Positions 16,682-26,147 of a DNA stretch of 64,000 nt are shown in pieces. Source of the stretch: Nesterenkonia populi (lineage in GTDB: Bacteria > Actinomycetota > Actinomycetes > Actinomycetales > Micrococcaceae); the NCBI RefSeq assembly GCF_007994735.1, contig NZ_VOIL01000001.1, positions 1,054,001 through 1,118,000 on the forward strand. Direction: 5' to 3'. Positions within the stretch are counted from its first letter, which is position 1. Every line of letters starts with the position of its first letter. A program made the position numbers and the translations under genes. The notes under the pieces were generated by a model that was not told the origin of the DNA, searched no databases, and saw nothing but the letters and a program-made list of their open reading frames with translations.

Positions 16682-18433
16682 TCAGTCCTCGACGGGAAAT
16701 TCGAGAATGACCGGCTCGTCGGTCTCGATGGTGTCGCTGCCCCCGCCGTAGTCGATGTCCAGCTCGGCGGTCAGCTCCACGGCGCTCGCGCTGATGGGGA
16801 TCTGCAGGGCCGCGCCGTAGTCGCCGTAGGGCCACTGATTGATGCCGGAGGCCTGGGAGGTGTACTCGTGCTGGGTGCTCTGCCCGTCCTCATCGGTGGC
16901 GGTGATGGTCCAGGTGCCGCCGTCGAAGTCGAGGGTGCCGTCGGGCCCCTGCATCTCGATGCGCATGTCCAGGATCAGCCAGATGCTGCCGGCCTCAGCC
17001 GGCCCGGTGCCTTCGAGGCCGTAGAGCATCCAGTTGTCGCTGGTGCCCTCGTTGTAGCCGTCGTTGTACTCATCGAGGTCCCACTCGAGCTCTTCGTGCT
17101 CGTAGGTGAGCATGGCTCGGCTGATGGTGAGCTCGGTCTCGTGCTCGGCGGAGTCATCGCCGTCGCTGAGTGACTGCTCCGGGAAGCTGAAGGTCGCGCC
17201 GATCTCATCGGTGTGAGGGACCTCCGGCAGACGGAAGAGCGCTGCGTCGGCGTCGTCGAGGTCCCCCTGGCTGAGGCTGACCTCCTGCTCGACGCCGTGG
17301 GCGGTGAGCACGAGGGCGTCCTCGTCTGCGACGGAGGCGATGAAGCTTCCGCTGACGTCTTCGTCTGAGAGGGGGCCGGACTGGTCCTCGCCGCCGATGC
17401 GCACAGTCAGCTCGCCGTCCTCGGGCCATTCCTCCTCAGCAGGGACGTAGCTCCAGGCGACGTAGCGCAGCTCCTCACCCTCGGGGGCGACGGCGGGCTC
17501 GCCGTCCACCTCCACGCTCTCCACCTCGGCGAACTCGTCGAAGGCCACGCTGCCCACCGGGGAGGAGAGGGTCGGCAGCTCGGCGAAGTCCTCGCCGCGC
17601 TCGAAACCGGCCTCGTCCGGCTCCTGGAGGAAGAACCCGGGCTCGACGACGCTGGCCTCGTCATCCGCCTCCTGCTCCTCGTCACCATGCTCGTCGAGGC
17701 GCTCCTCATCCCGCTCCTCAGCGTTCTCCCCATCGTCGCCGAAGAGATCCCATTGGCGGGTGTCCTCGTTGATGAGCAGCAGCCAGGCGGCCGCCGCCAG
17801 AATGGCTGCGGTGACGAGGCTGAGGATCGCCAGGACGAGGCACATCCCTCGGCTGCCGCTGCCCTTCTTCTCGGGCTCATTCTGGTGAGCCGCCGGCTGC
17901 TGGTAGGGCTGCTGCTCCTGGTGCTGAGCCGGCGCCTGCTCATGAGCGGCCGCGGCGGGGTCCGCGGGGGTGCTGGCGCTCAGCGGGGGCAGGGCCGTGG
18001 TCGCCTGCAGCTGCTCGGAGGAGTCTCCGGGGACGTCACCCCCGGCCTCGGAGGGGGACTCCGCCGGCAGCACCTCGGTGGGCTGCTCGTCGGCGGGCTC
18101 GGCCTGCTCCGGTGCGTCGGCGGCGTGGGTCGCCTGCTGCTCAGCGGGGGCGGCGTCGTCAGCCTGCTCCTCCGGATCCTCCTGCTGAGGGGAAGTCTGT
18201 GCGGCCCGGCTGATGTCTGTCCAGGTGCCGTCGGGAGCGCGGAAGCCTGGGTGCCAGGTGCCCTGCTGGTCGTGGAAGCCGGCGTGCCAGGTGCCCTGCT
18301 GGTCGTAGAAGCCGGGCTGCCACTGGCCATGGGCGTCGTAGAAGCCGCCGTACCAGGTCCCCTGGGGGTCATGGAAGCCGGGCTGCCACTGGCCATTGCC
18401 GTCGACCGCGCCCTGCGGCTGATTGTCACTCAC
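16682..18433 (-). CDS. Membrane-anchored acidic protein with N-terminal WxxGF repeats
   Basis: A 583-residue protein with no family that I recognise. Residues 14-68 are five tandem 11-residue repeats of the form G-Q/T-W-x-x-G-F-H/Y-D-x-Q (e.g. GQWQPGFYDQQ). A P/Q/E/A-rich linker runs to about 190, then one membrane helix (MCLVLAILSLVTAAILAAAAWLL near 200-222). The rest is a strongly acidic extracytoplasmic region without cysteines of note. The start is GTG 18433 with GAGGGG 9 bases upstream. This cytoplasm-in, C-terminus-out layout is shared with the gene at 20436-21683, so the two may belong to one envelope function. Single gene, convergent with the transporter. Confidence 0.8.
   Translation of the reverse strand: MSDNQPQGAVDGNGQWQPGFHDPQGTWYGGFYDAHGQWQPGFYDQQGTWHAGFHDQQGTWHPGFRAPDGTWTDISRAAQTSPQQEDPEEQADDAAPAEQQATHAADAPEQAEPADEQPTEVLPAESPSEAGGDVPGDSSEQLQATTALPPLSASTPADPAAAAHEQAPAQHQEQQPYQQPAAHQNEPEKKGSGSRGMCLVLAILSLVTAAILAAAAWLLLINEDTRQWDLFGDDGENAEERDEERLDEHGDEEQEADDEASVVEPGFFLQEPDEAGFERGEDFAELPTLSSPVGSVAFDEFAEVESVEVDGEPAVAPEGEELRYVAWSYVPAEEEWPEDGELTVRIGGEDQSGPLSDEDVSGSFIASVADEDALVLTAHGVEQEVSLSQGDLDDADAALFRLPEVPHTDEIGATFSFPEQSLSDGDDSAEHETELTISRAMLTYEHEELEWDLDEYNDGYNEGTSDNWMLYGLEGTGPAEAGSIWLILDMRIEMQGPDGTLDFDGGTWTITATDEDGQSTQHEYTSQASGINQWPYGDYGAALQIPISASAVELTAELDIDYGGGSDTIETDEPVILEFPVED
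18230..18394 (-). repeat. Five 33-base coding repeats (WxxGF motif)
   Basis: The DNA encodes five consecutive 11-residue units followed by a partial sixth (GTWTDI). Units 1 and 3 (GQWQPGF) and units 4 and 5 (GTWH-GF) are nearly identical at the DNA level, indicating recent tandem duplication. Confidence 0.8.
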
Positions 18434-18613
18434 GCGAACCCCTCGTCAAGAACCTGATCGTTGCCTTCTCACAGCCTATGGGGTCGGGGCTCACACGCGG
18501 CGAGTGTTGCGTGAGATTCGTCATGCTAAGCGACGCGCGTCACCGTCCGGCTAAGCTGAGTGTCGTGTCAGCGGGGGCACGAGGCCGCCCGCGGTCCGTC
18601 TCATGAGGGGAAC

Positions 18614-20422
18614 ATGATGAGAGACTCCGGCAGCCCGCCCGTCCCGCCGACGCCGCCGAGCGGAGCCCCTCAGCCGCCTGCCCCGCCCCAGCCTCCCAAG
18701 CCGCCGCCGGGGGCGGGCCGGAAGCCTCCGCGCAGCACGCCGGGGATATTCGGCCGGCTGAACGCGCTGACTTTGGCGGTGATCGGCGTCGCCGCCGTGC
18801 TGGTCATCACGCTCGTGGTGACCGGGGCGCTGCTGGTGCCGCGCCTGATCGGCGGCGGGGGCGGGGGCGGAGAGAGCCCCTTCCGCATCGCAGACATCGA
18901 TGAGCGTCCAGGAACCGCTTGGCGGGCCCCCTATGATCTCGGCGACAGCCGGCTCGACTGGTCGAGCCCGCAGGTCAGCGCTCTGGACGACAGCACCGTC
19001 CTGGTCCACCAGATTCCCTCCAGCTGGGGTGAGCTCTCCGAGGAGCTGGAGTCCGGCGACTGGTACGAGGGCGTCGAGGGCGACTACGAGGCTGGGTGGG
19101 AGACCTGGGAGGAATGGGACGACGACGGCCGGCCCAGCACCTGGGGCACGATCCCCTCCGAGTACCAGTGGTACAGCCAGGACGCAGTGAGCAGCGATCA
19201 GGGCTTTGAGCTGGGCTGGGACGACCATCACAACGGCGCCGGCTTCGGCTCCTCGCTGCCGAGTGAGCCCAGCGCTCCGGACGCGGGCTTTCCGGTGATG
19301 GCGCTGGACATCGACTCCGGCGAGCCCAAGTGGGAGATCGACCTCACCGAGGTCCTGGCGGACTTCGAGGTCTCCGCTGACCCGCACTCCTACTATCCCT
19401 TCCCCTTCCTGCATGTGCGGACCGTCGGCGGCTCGGCTGTCCTCTCTTGGCAGGAGGAGGGGGCCGATGAGGACGACGCCGGGCTTGTCACCCACCTGGC
19501 CGTGGTGGACGGCTCCGACGGCGCACTACAGGAGCAGACCAGCCTGGACGGACACCGCAGCGTCCACGCCTTCGAGGACGGCATCCTGCTCGCCCAGGCC
19601 GCCGACGGCACGGAGTCCCTCTCCGCCATGGAGCACCGCAGCCTCGGCAGCATTGATGAGGTCCAGTGGGAGTCCGACCTGCGCCTGAGCAGAACGAGCC
19701 CGAACGCCGCTGCCCTCACCATCGAGCCCGACGGCGGCCGCTTGGGCCCCTACGCAGTGGTCAACGGCACTGAGCGTGAGGGTGATGGGGCCGAGGGCCA
19801 CTTCATCAGTCTGAGGGACGGCTCCGGCATCGAAGGCCTCGCCAACCGCGGCGACCGGGAGCGCTACGTGGTGGCTGACGGCGAGCTGCTCGAGATTCGT
19901 GCGCGCGGCGACGGCTACGAGATCCAAGGACTGGACGAGGACCTGAGGCCCGCCTGGGACCGTCCGGTCGAGGTCGCTGCTGTCCTGCAGGCCAGCGACC
20001 GTCTGCTGGTGGCCGGAGGCTCCCGCTCGGACGACCAGCACACCGACGTGATGCTGCTCGACGCCTCTACCGGTGAGGAGCAGTGGGACCAGCCCGCCCG
20101 GGCCGAGGTCACCCATATCCACGCCGCCTCCGAGGATGACCGGATCATCGGCCTGAACTCATCCACCGACGAGGTGACCCTGTTGGACTCCGACGGCGAG
20201 GTCATCTTCAGCGAGCGCCTGGAGGGAAGCCCCCACGGTGTGTGGGTCGGCGAGGAGTTCCTCTACGTCGACGTCTACGGGGAGCTGGCCGCCTACGGCT
20301 GGGAGGACGGGCGCAGCGAGTGGTGGTACGACTACCGCACCGACTCCGAGTCCATCCATCAGGTCGGCGATCGTCTGCTGCTGGTGGACGATGAGGCCGG
20401 GGACATCAGCCTGCTCCAGTAG
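18614..20422 (+). CDS. Membrane-anchored beta-propeller (PQQ-like) protein
   Basis: A 602-residue protein. A proline-rich cytoplasmic tail of about 45 residues is followed by one membrane helix (ALTLAVIGVAAVLVITLVVTGALLV, near 50-75) and a glycine run. The remainder is an acidic extracytoplasmic domain with repeated WD/PQQ-like strands: ALDIDSGEPKWEIDL, VVDGSDGALQEQTSLDGH and VMLLDASTGEEQWDQP. The D-x-x-T/S-G-x-x-x-W pattern is that of PQQ-like beta-propeller repeats. No calcium- or PQQ-ligand set can be assigned, so a scaffold or sensor role is as likely as catalysis. The start ATG 18614 has GAGGGGA just upstream. The function is unknown. Confidence 0.8.
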   Translation: MMRDSGSPPVPPTPPSGAPQPPAPPQPPKPPPGAGRKPPRSTPGIFGRLNALTLAVIGVAAVLVITLVVTGALLVPRLIGGGGGGGESPFRIADIDERPGTAWRAPYDLGDSRLDWSSPQVSALDDSTVLVHQIPSSWGELSEELESGDWYEGVEGDYEAGWETWEEWDDDGRPSTWGTIPSEYQWYSQDAVSSDQGFELGWDDHHNGAGFGSSLPSEPSAPDAGFPVMALDIDSGEPKWEIDLTEVLADFEVSADPHSYYPFPFLHVRTVGGSAVLSWQEEGADEDDAGLVTHLAVVDGSDGALQEQTSLDGHRSVHAFEDGILLAQAADGTESLSAMEHRSLGSIDEVQWESDLRLSRTSPNAAALTIEPDGGRLGPYAVVNGTEREGDGAEGHFISLRDGSGIEGLANRGDRERYVVADGELLEIRARGDGYEIQGLDEDLRPAWDRPVEVAAVLQASDRLLVAGGSRSDDQHTDVMLLDASTGEEQWDQPARAEVTHIHAASEDDRIIGLNSSTDEVTLLDSDGEVIFSERLEGSPHGVWVGEEFLYVDVYGELAAYGWEDGRSEWWYDYRTDSESIHQVGDRLLLVDDEAGDISLLQ

Positions 20423-20435
20423 GCAGGCTTCCGCC

Positions 20436-21683
20436 TCACCAGTCGTAGAGGTCCAGGGTCTCCCGGGCGAGGGTGAAGCCGTTGCCGGTCTCGACGGACC
20501 AGCACTCGACGCCGGACTCATCGGAGGTGCACGCGAAGTCACCGTTGGTCATGGAGAGGCCGTAGTCGAGGCTCGCGGGCTGTGAGCTCACGCTGGTGCC
20601 GCAGTCGGGCTCTGAGCTGCCGGTGGTGCCCACGCTGACGGTGGTGCCGTCCTCGCACCCGGAGGGGGCGCTGAAGTCGTGCTCGTCGATCGTGCAGGTG
20701 ACGTCGTCGCTGCCCAGCTCGCAGTGGATGTTTCCGCTGGGCGCTGAGAATGCGTCCCCGGTGGCTGCGTTCCCCGGTGCTGGCCGCTCCTCGCCGTCGT
20801 CCTCAGCGGTGAAGCCCCATTCGGCGGTGGCGTCGTCGAGGAACTCGTATCCGTCCTCAGGCTCGGCGGTCACGGTGACGCTCTCCCCGGGCTCCAGGCC
20901 GACCTCGCCGCTGGCGGCGCTGCCCTCGACCGAGTACTGAACCCCCTCGATGTCAGGGATGGTGAGGACGCCGTCCTCCTCGTCGAACTCCGGGGACTGC
21001 GGCGTGACCGGCTGGGCCTGCTCCTCCTCGGCCTCGTCGTCGCCGTTCTGGTCATCAGGCTCCTGCTGCTCCTCGGCAGGAGGCTCCTGGACCGGCTCGT
21101 CGTCATCGTCGCCGGAGAGGAACAGCGCCCAGACGGCGACGAGCGCACCGACGAGCATGAGGACCAGCAGGGCGAGCAGCGCGCACATGCCGGCCGGGCT
21201 GCGGCGCTCCTCCTCCTGGGCCTCCGGCTGCTGCCACTGCCCGTAGCCGCCCTGGGGCGGATACGGGCCTGGGTGGCCGCTGGCGGGGGCAGCAGGGTAA
21301 TAGCCCTGCTGCTGATGCTGCCCCCACGCCTGCTGCTGCGGGTAGGCGGCGGTCTGGTCCTCCCAGGGAGGGACACCGTGCTGAGCCGGCTGCTCGTGGT
21401 GGACGGCCCCGAACTCCTGCGTCTGCTGCGGGTCCTGCCGGCCGCTGTCAGGCAGCACTTGGGTGGCCTGGGGGTCTGCTTCGCGGACGCGCCGCGCCAG
21501 TGCCGCGTCGACGTCAGGGTCTCCGAGGGTGCCCAGCCAGTCGAGCAGCCCTTGATAGGCGTTGGGGTGCTCGGCGATCTGGGCGCGCAGCTCCGGGCGG
21601 GCGGCGGCCAGCTCGTAGAGCTCCTGGGCGGAGGTGCTGGGGTCTGCGGCCTGCGACGCGGCGTCCTGGGGTCCGTCCGTCAT
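20436..21683 (-). CDS. LRV-type repeat protein with one membrane span and a secreted tail
   Basis: A 415-residue protein. Residues 10-70 (ADPSTSAQELYELAAARPEL, then HPNAYQGLLDWLGTLGDPDV) match the variant leucine-rich-type domain found at the start of many actinobacterial membrane proteins. A Q/P/Y-rich linker, one helix (MCALLALLVLMLVGALVAVWAL near 168-189) and an acidic stretch follow. The C-terminal secreted domain has PSGNIHCELG, DDVTCTI and FACTSDESGVECW with six cysteines, probably paired as disulfides; it resembles DUF6636-type domains. The start ATG 21683 gives MTDGPQDAAS. The gene ends 13 bases from its convergent neighbour. Confidence 0.8.
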   Translation of the reverse strand: MTDGPQDAASQAADPSTSAQELYELAAARPELRAQIAEHPNAYQGLLDWLGTLGDPDVDAALARRVREADPQATQVLPDSGRQDPQQTQEFGAVHHEQPAQHGVPPWEDQTAAYPQQQAWGQHQQQGYYPAAPASGHPGPYPPQGGYGQWQQPEAQEEERRSPAGMCALLALLVLMLVGALVAVWALFLSGDDDDEPVQEPPAEEQQEPDDQNGDDEAEEEQAQPVTPQSPEFDEEDGVLTIPDIEGVQYSVEGSAASGEVGLEPGESVTVTAEPEDGYEFLDDATAEWGFTAEDDGEERPAPGNAATGDAFSAPSGNIHCELGSDDVTCTIDEHDFSAPSGCEDGTTVSVGTTGSSEPDCGTSVSSQPASLDYGLSMTNGDFACTSDESGVECWSVETGNGFTLARETLDLYDW

Positions 21684-21956
21684 GTCGTGCTTGCTCCTTG
21701 TCGGTGGAGAGGTCTGCTGAGCAACCTATCGCGATTCAGGGACCCCCGTCCTCACCGGTGGGCTCGTCATCCGCGAATTGCCAGTCCTCGACGCGGCCGC
21801 CTCCCGAGTTCGCGGCGGCCAGGGGAGCGCCGCGCAGAGAGGGTCGGCTGAACTCTTGCGGACAACAGGGCGCGACGGCGGCACACACCTTGCGTCCACC
21901 GGGCTCCCAGGAATCGGCCAGGGATCAGCAAGTGATGGCTGTCACCGTGGGGCACT

Positions 21957-23543
21957 ATGCCTGACTTCGACCTCGGCGCCCTGGACCTCGCCGTCATCGC
22001 GCTCTTCATCGTCGGAACGATCTTCATCGGCTGGTGGTCCGGCCGGAAGACCAAGGACTCGGACGACTTCTTCCTCGCCGGGCGCGGGATGGTGTGGCCG
22101 CTGGTCGGCTTCTCGCTGATCGTCACGAACTTCTCCGGCACCCAGTTCCTGGGTCTGGCGGGCGCCGGCTATGAGACGGGCATCGCAGTCTGGAACTACG
22201 AGTGGATGGCCACCCTCGTCCTGGTCGTCTTCGCGATGTTCATCCTGCCGATCTACCTGCAGTCGAAGATCACCACCGTCCCCGAGTTCCTCGAGAAGCG
22301 CTACGACAGACGTTCCCGGCACGCGTTCTCCGGGTTCACCGTGGTCACAGGCATGCTCATCGACTCGGCCGGCGGCATGTTCGCCGGCGCTCTCGTGCTC
22401 AGCCTCCTCTTCCCGGATGTGCCGCTGATGGTGCACATCATCACGATCGCGATCCTCGGCGGCGTCTACGTGATCCTGGGCGGTCTGCGCGCAGTCATGA
22501 TCACCGACACGATCCAGGGGGTGCTGCTGTTCGTCGCCGCAGGCGTGATCTTCGTGTTCCTGTTCCAGGACTTCGACTGGGATTGGATGGCATTCCCGGA
22601 GATCGCCGGGGACGAGGACTTCTCGATCGCGCGCCCTGCCGACGACGACTTCCTGCCCTGGCCGGGCATCTTCACCGGCGCGATCTGGCTGGGCTTCTAC
22701 GTGTGGGTCTCCAACCACATCGTGGTTCAGCGCGTGCTGGCGGCGAAGAACCTGGACCACGGCCGCTGGGGCGTGCTGTTCGCCGGCCTGATGCAGCTGC
22801 CGCTGCTTGTGCTGCTGATCTTCCCCGGCATCCTCGCCCGGGATGTCTTCCCCGATCTGGAGGACGCGGACATGGCCTGGCCCTCCCTCGTCTTCGAGTA
22901 CCTCCCGGAGGGCCTGCGGGGCCTGGTCGTCGCGGCGCTGATCGCAGCCCTGATGTCCACCCTGGACTCGGTCCTCAACGGCGCCTCCTCCCTGGTGGTC
23001 AACGACTTCGTGAAGACCCGCAAGAAGCAGTACACGGAGAAGCAGCTGCTGCGGCTCTCCCGGATCCTGGTGGGCGTCTTCATGGTGATCGCCGTGCTGT
23101 GGGCACCGGTCATCCTCACCTTCGACACGATCGTCGAGTACTTCCAGAGCTTCTTGGGCTACGTGACCATGCCGTTCGTGGTGGTGCTGCTGGGCGGCAT
23201 CTTCTTCAAGCGGGCGACGGCGGGAGCCGCCTTCTGGACGCTGATCATCATCGCGCCGCTGGGCCTGGTCGGCTTCATCACTGGTGAGCTGCTGGACCTG
23301 CACGGGGTGCAGTTCCTGTACGCCACAGGCATCATGTTCGTACTTTCGGCAGTGATGTTCACCGTCATCACTCTGGCGCAGGAGGCCCCGGACCCGGAGA
23401 AGATCCGTGAGGTGACGTTCAGCCGCGAGGTCTGGGACCGGGAGACCGCCGAGCAGGCCGAAAAGCCCTGGTACAAGCGGTACCGGTACGCCGCCATCGG
23501 CATGGTGGGGCTGACGGTGGCCGTCGTGGTGCCCTTCATCTAG
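21957..23543 (+). CDS. Sodium:solute symporter (SSS family)
   Basis: A 528-residue transporter with about 13-14 membrane helices. The N-terminus DLAVIALFIVGTIFIGWW is followed by SGRKTKDSDDFFLAGRGM, the signature loop between helices 1 and 2 of the SSS family, then SLIVTNFSGTQFLGLAGAGYE, the conserved helix that lines the Na+ and substrate sites. Later there is LIAALMSTLDSVLNGASSLV, the helix with the Na2-site serines. It resembles the SglT/sugar branch, but the substrate cannot be read from sequence. The start ATG 21957 was chosen because the family N-terminus begins here. It appears to be a single gene, and its intergenic region (21684-21956) shows nothing else. Confidence 0.9.
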   Translation: MPDFDLGALDLAVIALFIVGTIFIGWWSGRKTKDSDDFFLAGRGMVWPLVGFSLIVTNFSGTQFLGLAGAGYETGIAVWNYEWMATLVLVVFAMFILPIYLQSKITTVPEFLEKRYDRRSRHAFSGFTVVTGMLIDSAGGMFAGALVLSLLFPDVPLMVHIITIAILGGVYVILGGLRAVMITDTIQGVLLFVAAGVIFVFLFQDFDWDWMAFPEIAGDEDFSIARPADDDFLPWPGIFTGAIWLGFYVWVSNHIVVQRVLAAKNLDHGRWGVLFAGLMQLPLLVLLIFPGILARDVFPDLEDADMAWPSLVFEYLPEGLRGLVVAALIAALMSTLDSVLNGASSLVVNDFVKTRKKQYTEKQLLRLSRILVGVFMVIAVLWAPVILTFDTIVEYFQSFLGYVTMPFVVVLLGGIFFKRATAGAAFWTLIIIAPLGLVGFITGELLDLHGVQFLYATGIMFVLSAVMFTVITLAQEAPDPEKIREVTFSREVWDRETAEQAEKPWYKRYRYAAIGMVGLTVAVVVPFI

Positions 23544-23600
23544 CAGCCTGCGCGCCAGTGCTCCGTTCCGGCTCCGGACGTGTAGGTGGAAACGGTCCTT

Positions 23601-24218
23601 CTACGCCTGGGCGACGGCGACGAAGAGCTCGTGGAGGCGGTGGTCCGGGGTCAGCTCCGGATGGAAGCTCGCCGCCAGCCGGTTGCCCTGGCGGACCGCC
23701 ACGGGGCGGGTCTCGCCGTCGCCGATCCCCGTCTCGGCGAGGACCTCCACGTCCTTGCCGGAGACGTCCTCAATGATGGGTGCGCGGATGAAGACCGCCG
23801 GCAGGCGGCGCTGAGACTCCGGGATCTGCTGGGTGTCCAGCTCCGTCTCGAAGGAGTCCAGCTGGCTGCCGTAGGCGTTGCGGCGCACCACCACGTCCAG
23901 TCCACGGATCCGGTCGAAGCCCTTCAGCGCCTCCGCGTCCAGCACCTGGTCCGCCATGAGGATCAGGCCGGCGCAGGTGCCGAACAGGGCCATGCCCTCG
24001 TCATGCCGGGCGCGGACCGCCGGCATCAGCCCCGCCGGCGCCGCGAGACGGGCCATCGCGGTGGACTCGCCGCCGGGAACCACCAGGCCGTCCAGGCCGG
24101 CCAGCTCGGCGGGGCGGCGGACCTTCACCGTGCGGGCGCCGGCCGCCTGCAGGGCGCGCTCATGCTCAGCGACGGCGCCCTGCAGGGACAGGACACCAAT
24201 GGTGGGGGTCCTGCTCAC
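23601..24218 (-). CDS. pdxT: Pyridoxal 5'-phosphate synthase glutaminase subunit PdxT
   Basis: Releases ammonia from glutamine and passes it to PdxS in the DXP-independent vitamin B6 pathway. A 205-residue class I glutamine amidotransferase. Visible are [22 protein letters not shown], the nucleophile elbow FGTCAGLIL with the catalytic Cys near residue 81, and SFHPELT with the catalytic His near 187. The start ATG 24218 overlaps the pdxS stop by 4 bases, so the two subunits are translationally coupled. The length is normal for PdxT. Confidence 0.96.
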   Translation of the reverse strand: MSRTPTIGVLSLQGAVAEHERALQAAGARTVKVRRPAELAGLDGLVVPGGESTAMARLAAPAGLMPAVRARHDEGMALFGTCAGLILMADQVLDAEALKGFDRIRGLDVVVRRNAYGSQLDSFETELDTQQIPESQRRLPAVFIRAPIIEDVSGKDVEVLAETGIGDGETRPVAVRQGNRLAASFHPELTPDHRLHELFVAVAQA

Positions 24219-25123
24219 CAGCCGCGCTCGGCCAGACGGTGGTGCTCGGGGATGTTGCCGGCGCTGATGCCGACCATCGCCTCGCCCAGGCCCTTGGAGA
24301 CCTCAGTGACCACAGACGGGTCGTCGTAGTAGGTGGTGGCCTTCACAATCGCCTGAGCGCGGGCGGCAGGGTTGCCGGACTTGAAGATGCCGGAGCCCAC
24401 GAACACGCCCTCGGCGCCCAGCTGCATCATCATGGCGGCGTCTGCCGGGGTGGCCACACCGCCGGCGACGAACAGCACCACGGGCAGCCTGCCCTCGGCG
24501 GCGACCTGCTTGACCAGCGGGTAGGGGGCTGCGAGCTCCTTCGCCGCGGCGAACAGCTCCACCTCGTCCAGGGCGGAGAGGCGGGCGATCTCACCCCTGA
24601 TGGTGCGCAGGTGGCGGACGGCTTCGATGACGTCGCCGGTCCCGGCCTCTCCTTTGGAGCGGATCATGGAGGCGCCCTCGGCGATGCGGCGCAGCGCCTC
24701 GCCCAGGTTCGTCGCGCCGCAGACGAACGGCACGTTGAACTGGGTCTTGTCGATGTGGTGGGCCTCGTCGGCGGGGGAGAGGACCTCGGACTCGTCGATG
24801 TAGTCCACCTTCAGGTGCTCGAGCACCTGAGCCTCCACGAAATGCCCGATGCGCGCCTTGGCCATCACCGGGATGGACACGGCGTCGACGATGGAGCTGA
24901 TCAGCTCCGGGTCGCTCATCCGGGCCAGGCCGCCCTCGGCGCGGATGTCGGCGGGGACGCGCTCCAGGGCCATGACGGCCACCGCGCCCGCCTCCTCAGC
25001 GATCCGGGCCTGCTCGGGGGTGACCACGTCCATGATCACACCGCCCTTGAGCATCTGGGCCAGTCCCTTGTTCACGGTGCCGGTGCTGGAAGCCGCACCG
25101 TTGTCAGAGCCGTTGACGGTCAC
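24215..25123 (-). CDS. pdxS: Pyridoxal 5'-phosphate synthase lyase subunit PdxS
   Basis: Builds PLP from ribose 5-phosphate, glyceraldehyde 3-phosphate and ammonia. A 302-residue TIM barrel that forms a dodecamer with PdxT. Motifs are [16 protein letters not shown] with the active-site Asp, [16 protein letters not shown] with the Schiff-base Lys, and [14 protein letters not shown] (phosphate binding). The start is GTG 25123 ([10 protein letters not shown]) with AGGAGA 5 bases upstream. A long hairpin lies in the leader. The operon is pdxS-pdxT. Confidence 0.97.
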   Translation of the reverse strand: MTVNGSDNGAASSTGTVNKGLAQMLKGGVIMDVVTPEQARIAEEAGAVAVMALERVPADIRAEGGLARMSDPELISSIVDAVSIPVMAKARIGHFVEAQVLEHLKVDYIDESEVLSPADEAHHIDKTQFNVPFVCGATNLGEALRRIAEGASMIRSKGEAGTGDVIEAVRHLRTIRGEIARLSALDEVELFAAAKELAAPYPLVKQVAAEGRLPVVLFVAGGVATPADAAMMMQLGAEGVFVGSGIFKSGNPAARAQAIVKATTYYDDPSVVTEVSKGLGEAMVGISAGNIPEHHRLAERGW

Positions 25124-25144
25124 AAAAATCTCCTAGAGAAGGTG

Positions 25145-25180
25145 AATGGAGGGTGCACTGCAAAGAGTCCACCCTCCATT
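25145..25180. terminator. Intergenic hairpin between pspA and pdxS
   Basis: AATGGAGGGTG (25145-25155) and CACCCTCCATT (25170-25180) form a perfect 11-base-pair stem with a 14-base loop. It lies between the minus-strand pspA stop and the pdxS start. It may end pspA transcription or sit in the pdxST leader. A T-run is not directly adjacent, so either role is inference. Confidence 0.55.
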
Positions 25181-25219
25181 ACACCAAACACGGCAGGTTT
25201 ATGCCCGCCCTCAGCCGGG

Positions 25220-26026
25220 TCAGGCCTTGTCCTTCTCAGCCTCCAGGGCAGCGAAGTCCGACTCGTCCACGGCGGACTCGTCGCCGCCGGCCTCCAGGGA
25301 GCGGGGCTCCGAGGAGCCGCCGGAGCGCAGGGCCGCCAGGCGGGCCTCCACCTCGGCCTGCTCGCCGAGGTCCTCAAGCTGCTCGAACTGGGAGTCCAGG
25401 GAGGAGGCGGCCAGCTCGTTCTGGCCGCGGACCATGGCCTCGTCGCGGCGGATCTTCTCCTCGAAGCGGCCGAGCTCGGAGGTGGGGTCCATGATGTCGA
25501 TGGACTTCACGGCGTCGTGCACCTGCGACTGGGCCTGGGCGGCCTTGGAGCGGGCGACCAGCTCGTCTCGCTTGCTGATCAGCTGCTGGCGCTTGGTCTT
25601 CATCTGCTCCAGGCCGCTGCGCAGCTGCTCGACCGTCTCGCGCTGGGACTGGATGGTGGGCTCCACGGCCTTCGCGGAGTTCTCCGAGTCGATCTGGCGC
25701 TGGATGGCGACCTTGGCGAGGTTGTCGAACTTCGCCGCCGACTGCTCATCGCCGTCCTTGCCGAAGTCATCAGACTTGCGTGAGGCGGCCAGGGCCTTCT
25801 GGCCCCATTCGCGGGCGGTGTCGAGGTCCTCCTTGTAGTCGTCCTCCATCATCCGCAGGTTGCCGATGGTCTGGGCGACGGCCTCCTCGGCCTCCCTGAT
25901 GTTGTTGGTGAAGTCCCGGACCATCTGGTCCAGCATCTTCTCCGGGTCCTCCGCCCGGTCGAGCATCGCGTTGACGTTGGCTCGCATCAGCTGGGACATC
26001 CGGCCGAAAATGGACTGCTTGCTCAC
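25220..26026 (-). CDS. PspA/IM30-family protein
   Basis: A 268-residue, almost entirely helical ESCRT-III-like protein that binds the inner face of the membrane and protects it under stress. It begins MSKQSIFGRMSQLMRANVNA, then LDRAEDPEKMLDQMVRDF, the classic PspA helix 0-1 signature. Long coiled coils follow, and an acidic C-terminal tail (AALEAEKDKA). The start is GTG 26026; AAGGAG lies about 12 bases upstream. The frame continues upstream to an ATG-less region (MQPDKEKVIT is a possible but less likely start). It is followed upstream by a coiled-coil membrane protein on the same strand, and the two are commonly paired in Actinomycetota. Confidence 0.9.
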   Translation of the reverse strand: MSKQSIFGRMSQLMRANVNAMLDRAEDPEKMLDQMVRDFTNNIREAEEAVAQTIGNLRMMEDDYKEDLDTAREWGQKALAASRKSDDFGKDGDEQSAAKFDNLAKVAIQRQIDSENSAKAVEPTIQSQRETVEQLRSGLEQMKTKRQQLISKRDELVARSKAAQAQSQVHDAVKSIDIMDPTSELGRFEEKIRRDEAMVRGQNELAASSLDSQFEQLEDLGEQAEVEARLAALRSGGSSEPRSLEAGGDESAVDESDFAALEAEKDKA

Positions 26027-26147
26027 GGTGATCACCTTCTCCTTATCGGGCTGCATCGCGGTGGCACGATCACACCTTCGATCCTAGTAGCAGGGGCGGA
26101 CACAGCGTCAGCCTCTGGGATGAGATTGCGGAGCTCCGCGGGCTTCC

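Noticed and set aside
18230..18394. CRISPR-like repeats
   Set aside because: The 33-base periodic repeats are contiguous without spacers and encode an 11-residue protein repeat in frame.
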